Assembly: GCA_963920765.1 (NCBI GenBank)
Contig: OY987245.1
Coordinates: 17,996,727 to 18,060,726, forward strand
DNA length: 64,000 nt
Direction of reading: 5' to 3'
DNA from: Ulota crispa
Taxonomy: Eukaryota; Streptophyta; Bryopsida; Orthotrichales; Orthotrichaceae
This document shows, one piece after another, positions 1-9,224 of this stretch; positions within the stretch are counted from its first letter, which is position 1, and the number at the start of each line of letters is the position of its first letter. Both the position numbers and the translations under genes were made by a program. The notes beneath the pieces are model-generated. The model made no database searches. It saw only the letters and a program-made list of their open reading frames with translations, and was not told the origin of the DNA.

Positions 1-58
1 AAAGCCGGGGTATCTATGAAAATATGACAAACTTCAGGGGTATCCATGAAATTTTCCC
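1..58. repeat. MITE end, family P (Mutator-type), cut by window edge
   Basis: The sequence ends in the inverted repeat ggggtatccatgaaatttt followed by ccc. This matches the right ends of the copies at 2828-3139 and 46451-46760. Only the right end lies inside the window. The assignment rests on the two fuller copies, one of which has a perfect 9-bp target duplication. Confidence 0.7.
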
Positions 59-1283
59 TATATGTATATATACATATAATTTTTCTTTTTTATATGTTTT
101 TCTTCAATGGCAACACAGAATGTTGCTACGGTAATAGAGTTCAACCCTAAAAATCGTTTCTACAGTTGTTTAAGTTAACACCACAAAATATCCATGGATC
201 CCTGCAATTGAATCAGCCAAAACAGCGACAATTAGAAGAGCTTTCAAAAGACACCTCTTACGTACATTGATCAATTTTTGTACCTTTTCATGAATGTTTC
301 AAGACAAAATCTCAAGCTCACTAAACAATATCAACATAGATTTCTACACTCATTTTAGCCCTCCTACGCATACATCCAATCAAGTTTGATTAGACACCAT
401 TTGAAGTAGTAATAATACATGAAATAGAAGAAAAAACAACTTTACTGGAAAACAGCCTAGAAAACAAAATAACCAAAAAAGAAGAAGCAGGAACCATAGG
501 TTTTGTATTAACCCCCTAAATGCCCAAGGCATCACTTTTGTTACTTGGATTAGATTTGTAGTCAAACTCCCAAAACCCATCATAAAACACATCTTCAAAT
601 TCCTGACACTACGTATGTTCAAAGTGACCAGAAAGGGCCCTCCCACACTGAGAAGAAATTAAAATGCAACCTTTCACAATTGTGACCTAAAAAAGCACCC
701 TAAAAGCAGGCAAGAGGCCACAATCTTGGACATTTCAAACTTGTCATAGATGCGGCTTTTGTTTGGGGTTGTTGCCTCAGAGCTCAAAGTCCTGCCAAGG
801 TTATTTTAGCTCCAGAAGTGACCTCCCGGCTTAAAATCTGAATAAAAATAAAACAAAACAGCTTCGGAAGCATCCACTTGGTGAAATTCATGTGACAATC
901 CAATGAAAACCTAGAAGAAAAATTGTAGTGATCTGAAACAAGTCTTTCACATAACTTTTACTCCATGGTTTTGCAGACACCCTCCACAATGTGCGTATTC
1001 CTGACATTATCTACACCGAAAATTCACTGCACTTGTGGAGCTTGACCTTACATCACCTGCCTGTAGAGATAATTACAATTCCTGCCGTGTCCAAGGGTTG
1101 TCATCAACCAGCCTGCGGTCATATGATCCCTTGTTAGAGCTCCATCATTCCAGATAAAAATCATGACCAGTAAAATCAGAGTGCAAACTTTAATCACAAA
1201 CGGGGAAAATCGAGAAGATAACCTGATCAGTTAAAGTTGCGGAAGGTAGATACAGCTATTGCTTTTGTTACATCTGCAGTTGC
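59..1283. other. Non-coding flank downstream of the methyltransferase gene
   Basis: AT-rich sequence with no supported gene; reading frames are short and unconvincing. At 508-511 a TTAA followed by cccccta resembles the left end of the TTAA-bounded transposons seen later, but no matching right end was found. The 3' UTR of the minus-strand methyltransferase should lie in the part next to 1284. Confidence 0.5.
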
Positions 1284-3398
1284 TCAATGTGCTAATAAAA
1301 AAAACCAAAAAAAAACTGAGTTCAAGCGAAGAATCAAGTTCAAATCAGCATTGGCTGGGAAGTATGCCAACCTGGTTTCAGGTTTCTTGACAAGAACATA
1401 TGTTGCGACCCTGGGGCTGCAAAAATCAGGATGCAGGTCAGCTTCGAGCACTCTGCCGATCAAAAACTCTTCCAAAGCAAGTTTGAAGAAACACTCCAGC
1501 ACTGCATCTGCAAGGCAAGACGACACGTGGATGCATTACTCACTTGGCTTGTCAGAAACAGTTGGGCATTTCTGGTATCAACTTTTAAGCTGTTCCCAAA
1601 ACAACAACGCTTCTACTTTTCTCAAGTCATGTGCTTCTCAAACTCTAGCCAGCTACTGATGTTCAACTCAGAGTAATTTCGTTGCTTTTGCTAAAGAGAA
1701 CATAACGAAGACTTCAAACATGATCTTAAGACACTCGCTCGTCTCTTTACAGGAGACGGCATTGTTTACCATTTCGGAGCTCGCCAGAAAGCACTACTGT
1801 TGTGTTGGGACCAGTCAGCGCACGCAACGTCTGAAGCAGCTCCGGTACCACATTCTCGTTGTAGATTACATCCGAAGCCAAAACTGTCCACGTTGCCCAT
1901 CACCCCTCATCCGTGTTATCCATCAATGGTACAACCCAAACAACAGGCTTAGTCAAAACCCCGTCTTCCAGAGCATGGCTGACGACTTGGGTGAGATGTA
2001 CGCGAGGAACTCCTTATTCTGCAATTTATACTTCACATGGGACCCACATTTTATATCACCAGAATCAACGAAGAACATATAAGCATATGTTGGCCACTAT
2101 GTAAACTAAAACTGGTCGAATGGAAGGCCCACGTGACCTACTAAAAAAAGTGTTAAAAAACACATGAGGTCCAATTTGGGCATCTTGGTGTTAACAAGAC
2201 CAGAGCTTGCTCCGTAACAGAGATTTCAAAAGGAAGGAGAGGTCAGTTGAAGCGTACCAAAATCAGGAAGTGGATCCACAATCTCTTTGTCGAGTGAGTC
2301 TCCCCAAGTGAGCTCTCGCACACAAGCGCTTCCAGCATCCGGCAACGAGGGACTGTTTTCATCGACATTCTTTTGGAGCAATCGGAGTCGGTCCTCCATG
2401 TCCGTCATTATGACGGTGGCGCCCAGGAGCGCTGCAACGCATCTGCAAATATTGCAAGAAAAAATTTCAGCGGTTTAGGGTATGAAGAGCTGAATTCAAA
2501 AAAATGTGAAGTATGTGTGGATCCATGCAGTGTAACTAGTAATGAAGGAGAGACGAGCTCTGCTTACCCAGTAAGGCCACAGCCGGCTCCGAGCTCCACG
2601 CACTTGCGACCTCGCAACTGCAAGCCATGAGTGTCGGTAGCATGCTCCAGCAGCTTGGCAAGCACCACACCACTGTCCCACATGACTCCCCCTGTGACTC
2701 CAAGCGTGTTCTGCTCAGCATCCCAAGCCCACCACCATAGCCTCAATCAGAACAGACACGGGCTACAAGAAAAGTCTCAGACCTCAGATACAACACAGCC
2801 AGTGAACACAGCTAGTTCGACAAATTAGATAAAATTCCATGGATACCCCTTATATTTGCAATATTTTCATATATTCCCCTGGTTTTTCAGAAATATTACA
2901 AATACACTTGGACCAAAACCTTTAGGCGTTTGTTTTTGTTATGCATGTCACTTCCTTCTCCCTTTGTGCGCACACTACTTTCTTTTTATGCGTGCACACA
3001 AAGAAAGAAGTGAAGTGACATGCACAACAAAACAAACGCCTAAATTTTTTGGTCCAAGGGTATTTGTGATGTTTCTGAAAAAGCAGGGGAATATATGAAA
3101 ATCTTTCAAACTTCAGGGGTATCCATGAAAATTTTCCCTTATGATTTACCACTGAGGATGGCGCCTGCATGATGTGGAGCAGCTGGCCACAAGCGTCCAG
3201 CTTCAATTGCAAGGAACCCTGCGACACGAAGGCGTTCTGCTTCGCTCGCACGGGATCCTGGAACGCCCACAGCAGCAGCGTCTCTTCCGCCGCGTCTTCC
3301 ACCAGCTTCACTTTGGTCGGGAAGGCCCCCAGGTACGCCATCACGTCCTCTGGCTCCTCCGCTTCCCCAGCCTCCTTGCCCACTCCAGCATCGCCCAT
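1284..3398 (-). CDS. METTL21-type (Methyltransf_16) SAM-dependent methyltransferase, five exons
   Basis: Exons read on the minus strand are 3398-3150, 2710-2568, 2442-2258, 1883-1770 and 1507-1284. All four introns are GT-AG and the phases agree, giving 304 aa. Family motifs occur in order: GVTGGVMWDSGVVLAK, VELGAGCGLTG (SAM-binding glycine loop), VIMTD (acidic residue after strand 2), LLQKNVDEN, ELTWGD, SDVIYNE and LSGELRN, then HPDFCSPRVATYVLVKKP near the end. Members of this family methylate protein side chains, often lysine; the substrate here is unknown. The ATG at 3396-3398 has G at -3 and +4. An in-frame ATG at 3425 would add nine residues. About 28 residues after VLVKKP, ending at the TGA at 1284, are low-complexity and may be read-through of a missed last splice site. 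Intron 1 (439 bp) contains a MITE. Family assignment is firm; the exact N- and C-termini are less sure. Confidence 0.88.
2828..3139. mobile_element. Foldback MITE, family P, inside methyltransferase intron 1
   Basis: The left end gataaaattccatggatacc pairs with the right end ggtatccatgaaaattttccc. The inner arms also pair (ttaggcgtttgtttttgtta against caacaaaacaaacgcctaaa), so the element is nearly one long hairpin. No clean target duplication was seen, which suggests an older insertion than 46451-46760. Frames that continue exon 1 into this element are intron read-through. Confidence 0.8.
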
Positions 3399-4542
3399 CT
3401 CGCTCTGCAACGCTCTGGCTATCATGCACACGCCTTGCTACGCACACAATCGCCCATCTGGCAGGTGCGATCCGAAATCCTAAAACCGTAAGCAGGCCTG
3501 ACGCATAATCACCTCTTGCCCTGTGAAGTATGATCGCCTCTACAGTCAAACCTCAGAGGTCTAGCCTCACCTCGCATACCCCGAGTAGGAAACGCTGGTT
3601 AAGTGAGGGAAGAGATGGCTGGATCACAAGACAGCTTGCAAATTAGGTGAGCTTCTCCGCCATCGCGGTCACTTTTGACCTAATGCAAGTAGTGACCGCT
3701 CCTTCGCTCACCACAATTGCGACCCACTTTCAATCGTGCACACACCTCACTTCATGATCATTCAGATTGTCGGAGCATCTCGCAGGTGTGAAGAACGGTG
3801 GATCCTGGAGGATAATCACCGTCTCAATCCATTGTGAAAGATGTAGCGGCCCCACATTCAGGGGAACAGAAAACCCTAACTTTACGAAGAACACGCCAGG
3901 CAAGCGATGATCATGCATAACTTGAAGGCACCGCGAGAGGCGAATAATCATGTATGTTCTTAGCATTACGTACTGCAAATTACATTCCAGATAGCACGAT
4001 GTCTGGAGTGTCTCGAGATATGGAGACAGCTAGCTACTGATCTGGCAGGAGCTTGCTGTTTGGAGAAATCTCAGCGAAATAATCTTCTGGGAAGCTAAGG
4101 TAAGATGGTTTTAATACTCAGATTGCGATGAAGAATGATCAATTTTCACCTGTCTGTCTGTAGTATGTCCTCATTGTTTAGTGGTGCTATCCTGCGGTCT
4201 TCTTCTGCTGTTCACTCTGCTCATGTGTTGCAAGCTCAAGCGCACAGTAAAACAAGCACATCTTGCGAACGAATGCGCCAGCTTATGCTTCAGCGAAAGT
4301 ATGCAAGCATTTTCAAAAGCCAGGTGACGACAGACACATGCACATCAAGTGAATTTCAAACTGAAGGAACTAATCGCATAGCACTTGCTTCAAGTGCCGC
4401 AGATCGACATTCAAGGCCACCCCAGAAAGCAAAAAGAATATGGCTATGCTTTTATCAAGATCGTACACATACACAAATGTAAGTGATGCCATTCTAATGC
4501 CTGCGACAGTATTGCGACCCCAAGAAACCCTAATGTCGTGGT
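3399..4542. other. Intergenic region between methyltransferase and ssSPT genes
   Basis: No supported gene. The part next to 3398 should carry the methyltransferase promoter, and the part next to 4542 the ssSPT 3' UTR. No clear TATA box or other site was recognised, and the reading frames present do not resemble known proteins. Confidence 0.4.
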
Positions 4543-4974
4543 TCATCCCCGCGGTCCGCCACCAAGCGCACCCAGAGCCGTTCGGAGATGTTGGCCTCCA
4601 ACGCTTTCAAACCACTGAGATGCAGAGTCGTCGCCACACCACGCCAGAAACCAGGCACCGAACTTGGAGATGTAGTGGCCGCTGTTGTAGCACGCTACCA
4701 CAAAGAAGACGAGGAAGACGGCGTTGAAGAGGCATCGCTCCCACCTGTCCAGCATGTAGAGCCCCGTCGTCACGTTATACAGAAAGATCCACCGCTCCAG
4801 GCTCTGCGTTCCACGCGCGAACCAGCCGCGTTGGGATTGCTGCTGCTTCTGGTCGGTCATCACGGATTTGTTGGCGTCACAGCCGTTCGCCATAGCCACC
4901 TGCATCTTCTTCTCTCTGCGACGACTCCTCCGAATGCTGCTGCTGCTGCTGTTGTTGTCATGATCTTTTGACAT
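4543..4974 (-). CDS. Small subunit of serine palmitoyltransferase (ssSPT-like), with extended termini
   Basis: Single-exon frame of 143 aa. Residues about 58-105 match the plant ssSPT core: LERWIFLYNVTTGLYMLDRW, then ERCLFNAVF, a hydrophobic membrane segment and CYNSGHYISKF. Plant ssSPTs bind the LCB1/LCB2 dimer in the ER membrane and strongly raise condensation of serine with palmitoyl-CoA, the first step of sphingolipid synthesis. Known plant ssSPTs are only about 56 aa. Here there is a Ser/Arg/Gln-rich N-terminal extension of about 57 residues (a CAG/CTG-like repeat encodes SSSSS) and a C-terminal tail of about 38. The start is the ATG at 4972-4974; Met24 or Met29 are alternatives. The C-terminal tail could be a read-through intron. 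It is divergent from the RETICULATA-RELATED gene. Confidence 0.85.
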   Translation of the reverse strand: MSKDHDNNSSSSSIRRSRRREKKMQVAMANGCDANKSVMTDQKQQQSQRGWFARGTQSLERWIFLYNVTTGLYMLDRWERCLFNAVFLVFFVVACYNSGHYISKFGAWFLAWCGDDSASQWFESVGGQHLRTALGALGGGPRG

Positions 4975-6107
4975 CGCGCACTGCTTGGTAAATTTGGTAC
5001 TTCGGTTACCCCGCCATCACCACCACATGATGGCCCCTGAAACCCCGCACCCCATGAAGGACCGAGGCTTCGGCTTCGCCCGAACAAGCGTGCAAAACAA
5101 ATGCTCCAAGAGCTCCTGCGACTGCTGTGCGGGACATGATTCCTGCACTGACATGAGATTCCCGATTCCTTGCAGTGCAATTCCAACTGTACCAGAATCG
5201 TGATGTTTTGTACTTTAATCATAAATACTTAAATATAGAAAAATGAGTTACTGCCGAGGTTTATGCGGAGTCGTGAGATGGAACCCAAAAGCTCAGCTCG
5301 AAATCAGTTAGTGGAATCTATGGATCGCTTGATTGGATAAATCTATGCGATTTCATCATTGTGACGTAAAGCGCACATTTCGTCCAAGTGGGATTCTTGC
5401 ATGTGCATTTGCAGATGGGCTATGTCGCTCTCCAGAAAAGCATTCTCCTCGTCCGTCCCGAGTCTCCCGACGACTTGGTCGGTTGCCTGCATTTTGCGAC
5501 TTGTGCCGATTACTTGCTACAGATCGCGGAGCGTCTCCGTTTTTCAGTCGTCGCGTCTTGATGAGCGGGAGCCGCGGGTCGCTACATCAACAGATATTGT
5601 GCGTCTCTAGTTGTCTCTAAAACATGTTTCTTTCGAGCTCTAGTAATTCCTCCGACAGCTTCGAGAGTCGGAGCGCTTGAACCTGTTTTCTCGCGAGAGC
5701 TCGTCGTCCTTGTATGGTGAAACAGAATGTGTCAAGCACGTCGTTTTCGTAGATATGGCTACTTAGTCCATGTTGACCGCGCTTGTTCTGCAATCAGGAG
5801 TCATAGAATTCGGTCTGCCTCGATTTTTGTGTGTACAATTATATGATCAATTTACGTTGACGCCACCTTTCTTGAACACGCTTGCTCAAGAGCAGCAAGG
5901 TTTGCACACTAAAATGTGGGTCAATGGTGGGACCATCTTTTGAGTGAGTCAAATAGTTACAAAACAAGCGCAGTCAATGTTGGAGCCTAGAAAGTGAAGT
6001 GGCCACTTTGTAAAGATGGATGCTGATGCTCTTGCAACTCCACCCTTCTCATTCTTGCTCGCTCTGTTGGCTTGCGTCTTTTGCAGCTCGGTGTGGAGAG
6101 GTCAGTC
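4975..6107. promoter_or_regulatory. Shared upstream region of divergent ssSPT and RETICULATA-RELATED genes
   Basis: The 1.13 kb between two divergent start codons must hold both promoters and 5' UTRs. No convincing TATA box was fixed. An upstream ATG at 6016 opens a 62-codon frame that overlaps the RETICULATA-RELATED start in another frame, so it could act as an uORF if transcribed. The sequence ttttgcag at about 6079-6086 could be the acceptor of a 5' UTR intron that would remove this uORF. The middle contains a degraded coding-like stretch, annotated separately. Confidence 0.45.
5343..5492 (-). pseudogene. Short acidic coding-like remnant, unknown family
   Basis: A 49-codon frame starting with an ATG contains the helix-prone stretch DEENAFLESDIAHLQMHMQ. 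The same frame continues upstream (to about 5590) with coding-like composition interrupted by TGA and TAG, for example RRDD-stop-KTETLRDL-stop-QVIG. This fits a decayed coding sequence, but I do not recognise a family. It may also be a chance frame in a GC-richer promoter region. Confidence 0.25.
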
Positions 6108-8059
6108 ATGGCGACTTCGATGGTCGCCACCCTCGGAAAGCCCATCGTATCCTCTCGCACGCGTCCTTCCCGACCTAATCTCGCCCGATGTGATCGCCAC
6201 GTAGCAGGTTTCGGAGGGCCACCGCGCATGCCCTCATTCGTGTCATCGCAGAGGAAAACTCTCCTGTACACTCACATTGCCAAGGCTACAGTAGCAGAAG
6301 GTGGAGGAGGTGGAGATGGTGGAGCTGGAGGATGGCAAGGAGGAGGTGGTGGTGGTGAAGACGATGATGGTCGATCCAGTTCTGGTGACAAAAAGAAAGC
6401 AGGAATTCTGGGATCGTTTCAACGCGGATGGCGCCGCAGGGTGCGTGCCGACCCGCAATTCGGGTTCAAGGTGTTCTCCGAGGTGGTGGTCGGCGTCACG
6501 GCATGCGTCCTCGGCGACATGGCGTCTCGACCTAACTTCGGTCTGAACGAGCTCGACTTCGTCTTCTCCACCATCGTGGTCGGGTCCATCCTGAACTTCA
6601 CCCTCATGTACGTCATCTCTACTCTGGAATGATTCCCTCTTTTTTTACTCCCTCTGTCCCTCTAAAAACGTCCAAAAAGATTCCTTGCAAAGGATTAACT
6701 GTGTTTTTAGTCCTTTTGCTAGTGACACATGCATTCTAGAATCAATATGCCATTTACCAAACGTATGCAATATCTTTAGTTTTGATGTTGCCGTTTGGCA
6801 CTTAAATTCTGTGCAAAAAGTACCATATTTGTGCATGTTGCCAATTCCTCATTATTGATGATTTAAAATTTAGTAGCTACAATGGTACCTCATATGGGTA
6901 AGGCCAAGCTTGCTAAGAGAGGAATGCTCTCTAATCGCTTAACTTGCCCCCATAAGATCATTGAACATGACAAATGCTTTCTTAGCGTTTGAAATTAACA
7001 AAAGTGGTACAAGAAACGTGTCTGATTTGAAGCTTTTTAGAGGGACAGAGGGAGTAGCATTTCTGTTTCAAACATTTGGTTGAGTTCACCCACTCTCGCA
7101 ATCTCGCACACCACTTTTCCTAATTCCGTAGCCACAATGCAGTGTCAAGCTCCTTGAAACCTGGCTAGATAATTGCATTCTCCTTCTTGGATTTCAAATA
7201 GCGAGACTCTGAGACTGGTGTCAGAAATTTATGCTAGTGCGGTGGGTGGGTTGCTATCGGTGTGAAAGGAGCTGGTAACCCCATATTCGATCCATATGGA
7301 GTTGCATGTTATGTACAGATACCCCATATTTGATCAATATGGAGTTGCGTTGCACGTTATGTCTAGATACACTTCATATATAACATGCAACTCCATACAC
7401 TTCATATATAACATGCAACTCCATATTGATCGAATAAGGCATTTGGTACTTGGTTGTGCATATGTTTCATTTTCTTCCGATTTTTTCTTCGCCGTCTGAT
7501 GCTGCTATCCTATTGCAGGTACATGCTGGCGCCCACGGCGGCCGTGGGGCACGCATCAAAGCAGCAGTTGCCGTTGCTGTTCGCAACGTGTCCACCGGGG
7601 CACATGTTTGAGCCCGGGCGTTACTCTCTCTTGGACCGCGCGGGGACGTTTGTCTACAAGGGGGTGCAATTTGCGGCGGTGGGATTCGTGGCAGGGATGG
7701 CTGGCACGGCGCTGTCGAATCTGCTGCTGTCGGTGCGCAAGAGACTGGATCCCAAGTTCGAGCCCCAGAACCAGGCGCCTCCGACGGTGCTGAACGCGCT
7801 CACGTGGGCGGGCCACATGGGCTTGAGCTCCAACGCGCGCTACCAGACGTTGAATGGCCTGGAATTCACGCTCGCCGGAATGCTGCATCCCACGGCTTTC
7901 AAATCCGCCGTGTTTGTGATGCGGGGCTTGAACAACGTTCTCGGCGGCGTCACGTTTGTCATGCTCGCTCGCAAGACGGGATCTCAGACTGCCTCCAAAC
8001 CTGCCGTTGCTGCTTCGACTGAGACGCCGGAAGACACGCTTCTCACACACAAAGCCTAA
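6108..8059 (+). CDS. RETICULATA-RELATED (DUF3411) plastid membrane protein, two exons
   Basis: Exon 1 is 6108-6607 and exon 2 is 7519-8059. The intron has donor CTCAT|GTACGT and acceptor TTGCAG|GTACATG, which restores the family sequence FTLMYMLAPT across the junction and gives 346 aa. The N-terminus (MATSMVATLGKPIVSSRTR) is rich in Ser, Thr and Arg, like a chloroplast transit peptide. Residues about 65-95 form a Gly/Asp-rich linker. The DUF3411 domain follows: FGFKVFSEVVVGV, GDMASRPNFGLNELDFVFST, then after the intron CPPGHMFEPG, a hydrophobic segment VGFVAGMAGTALSNLLL, PPTVLNALTWAGHMGLSSNA, RYQTLNG and GLNNVLGG. Members sit in the plastid inner envelope and affect leaf mesophyll and vein patterning; the biochemical role is unsettled. 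The TAA stop is at 8057-8059. The intron carries a Stowaway MITE and a foldback repeat. Confidence 0.93.
6648..7054. mobile_element. Stowaway MITE in the RETICULATA-RELATED intron
   Basis: The termini are ctccctctgtccctctaaaa and ttttagagggacagagggag, flanked by TA at 6646-6647 and 7055-7056. CTCCCTC ends with a TA target duplication are diagnostic of Stowaway (Tc1/mariner superfamily). It fills 407 bp of the 911-bp intron and starts 40 bp after the splice donor. Confidence 0.9.
7277..7438. repeat. Foldback repeat in the RETICULATA-RELATED intron
   Basis: The unit atatggagttgcatgttat appears twice forward (about 7297 and 7340) and twice inverted (ataacatgcaactccat at about 7380 and 7410); the inverted arm is itself a tandem duplication containing acttcatatataacatgcaa. 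The same inverted unit occurs at 35732-35758. It could form a hairpin in the pre-mRNA about 80 bp before the splice acceptor. Confidence 0.7.
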
Positions 8060-8112
8060 GGTATGAATCACCCTTTGTTCCTTTCCCTCTCACTTCTCGC
8101 ATACATGGATTT

Positions 8113-8441
8113 GAGCATCTCCACCGGTCCGGGCTCTTTTAAAGTTTTCCATCTGTTTTGGCCGGCCCTCAAGCCCCTTGATCTTCACCCACCTCTTTAA
8201 AAAGGTGGTTTTCAAAAAGGTGATCTTGCACTCCAACACGCCCCATAAATAAGTAGTTAATCATTTATCAAGGAAAGTAGAGGATAAAGTTCACTAAACT
8301 TAAAATAAATAATAATGAATATTGGCTTGGAGGGCCCTTGCTAGACATGGTAGGACACAAAGTGTCTTGAGAGGGATTTGAGAGGACACTCAACACTTTT
8401 CATCCACTTTGAGCATGTTGGAGTCAGCGGTGAAGATGCCC
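8113..8441. mobile_element. MITE, family G (GAGCATCTCCACCGG ends), in the gene's 3' flank
   Basis: The left end is gagcatctccaccggtccgg; the right end gcggtgaagatgccc is its imperfect complement. Two other copies are at 53028-53441 and 55862-56331. These ends and 3-bp duplications in the other copies suggest a PIF/Harbinger-type MITE. It starts 54 bp after the stop codon and contains aataaataataat, so it may supply poly(A) signals to the gene. Confidence 0.65.
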
Positions 8442-8985
8442 TTAAGCGAAATATGTCTTTGAGCATTCATTAGTAGGTGAAAAGCCTTTTTTTTTTAGGC
8501 TACTAGGTGACCCGTCTTAGGCGGTTTAATAACAAAGATTTGTGAAAAGTGGTGGAAGGGTATAGTGATGCACACCGTTCCCTGAAGTACAAAAGTGGGA
8601 CAATCATTTCTCATGAAAGTTGAAGTACTCTAGTTCAGCAAGTGCATCATTATCTCTGACTGCCTCATGGAAAGATTTCCAAACTGCTACTCCTGCATGG
8701 AGTGTTGCCACGTATGCAGTGCCTAAGACTTATTTCCCCATTGTGGAACTACTTTCCAAACCTCTTCCCACAAGCATTCGTTAGTAGCACGGTATCCTTT
8801 TGAGATCCTTTTGAGAGCAGTGCCAAGCACGAGGTTCTTCGAGCAAACCATGCTTGGAAACTTGCACTCAAGTTTCTTCTTTTGTAACCAGCTCTAAAAT
8901 GACGGTCTAGAACATCTTCTATGGTATCACCAATTGTGAAAAAGTTGAAACTCGTACCCGTAGAGAGATTTGAATGTCAGGCTTT
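8442..8985. other. No gene seen
   Basis: AT-rich spacer between the family G MITE and the first TTAA-bounded element. No supported coding sequence or repeat boundary. Confidence 0.4.
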
Positions 8986-9224
8986 TAACCCCTGCAGGGT
9001 CCAAACGCCCTTTGTGGCCGTATGTATAACCGTATGTACAGAGGTATTTGAGCTATTTTGAGGGCTTTTCAAAAAAAATTATGCACCCACCATCATACAA
9101 TTTGTCAATATGTATGGTTGTAACACTTGATTTCTAGCTTTCTCGCTGATTCAAACTTCTGAATATTGGTTGCTACCATATTTGGTACTGTAGCTCTAGC
9201 GCCCAAGGGCCCTTCGGGGATTAA
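8986..9224. mobile_element. Short TTAA-bounded MITE (CCCCTGCAGGG end)
   Basis: TTAA at 8986-8989 is followed by cccctgcagggtccaa; the right end is gcccttcggggattaa. The left part matches the reverse complement of 59532-59717 (ggccgtatgtataacc, tatttgagctattttgaggg). The ends differ from the common CCCCTAAAGG family but keep TTAA-CCC. Confidence 0.65.

Noticed and set aside
1720..2082. Plus-strand 120-codon frame
   Set aside because: It is antisense to exon 4 of the methyltransferase, whose minus frame carries the conserved SDVIYNE and SGELRN motifs.
2922..3149. Continuation of methyltransferase exon 1 past position 3150
   Set aside because: It reads through the gtaaat donor into the MITE, while splicing at 3150 joins the conserved motif to the next exon in phase.
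4588..4971. Plus-strand 127-codon frame
   Set aside because: It is antisense to ssSPT, whose minus frame has the family core.
7556..8071. Minus-strand 171-codon frame
   Set aside because: It is antisense to the well-supported second exon of the RETICULATA-RELATED gene.
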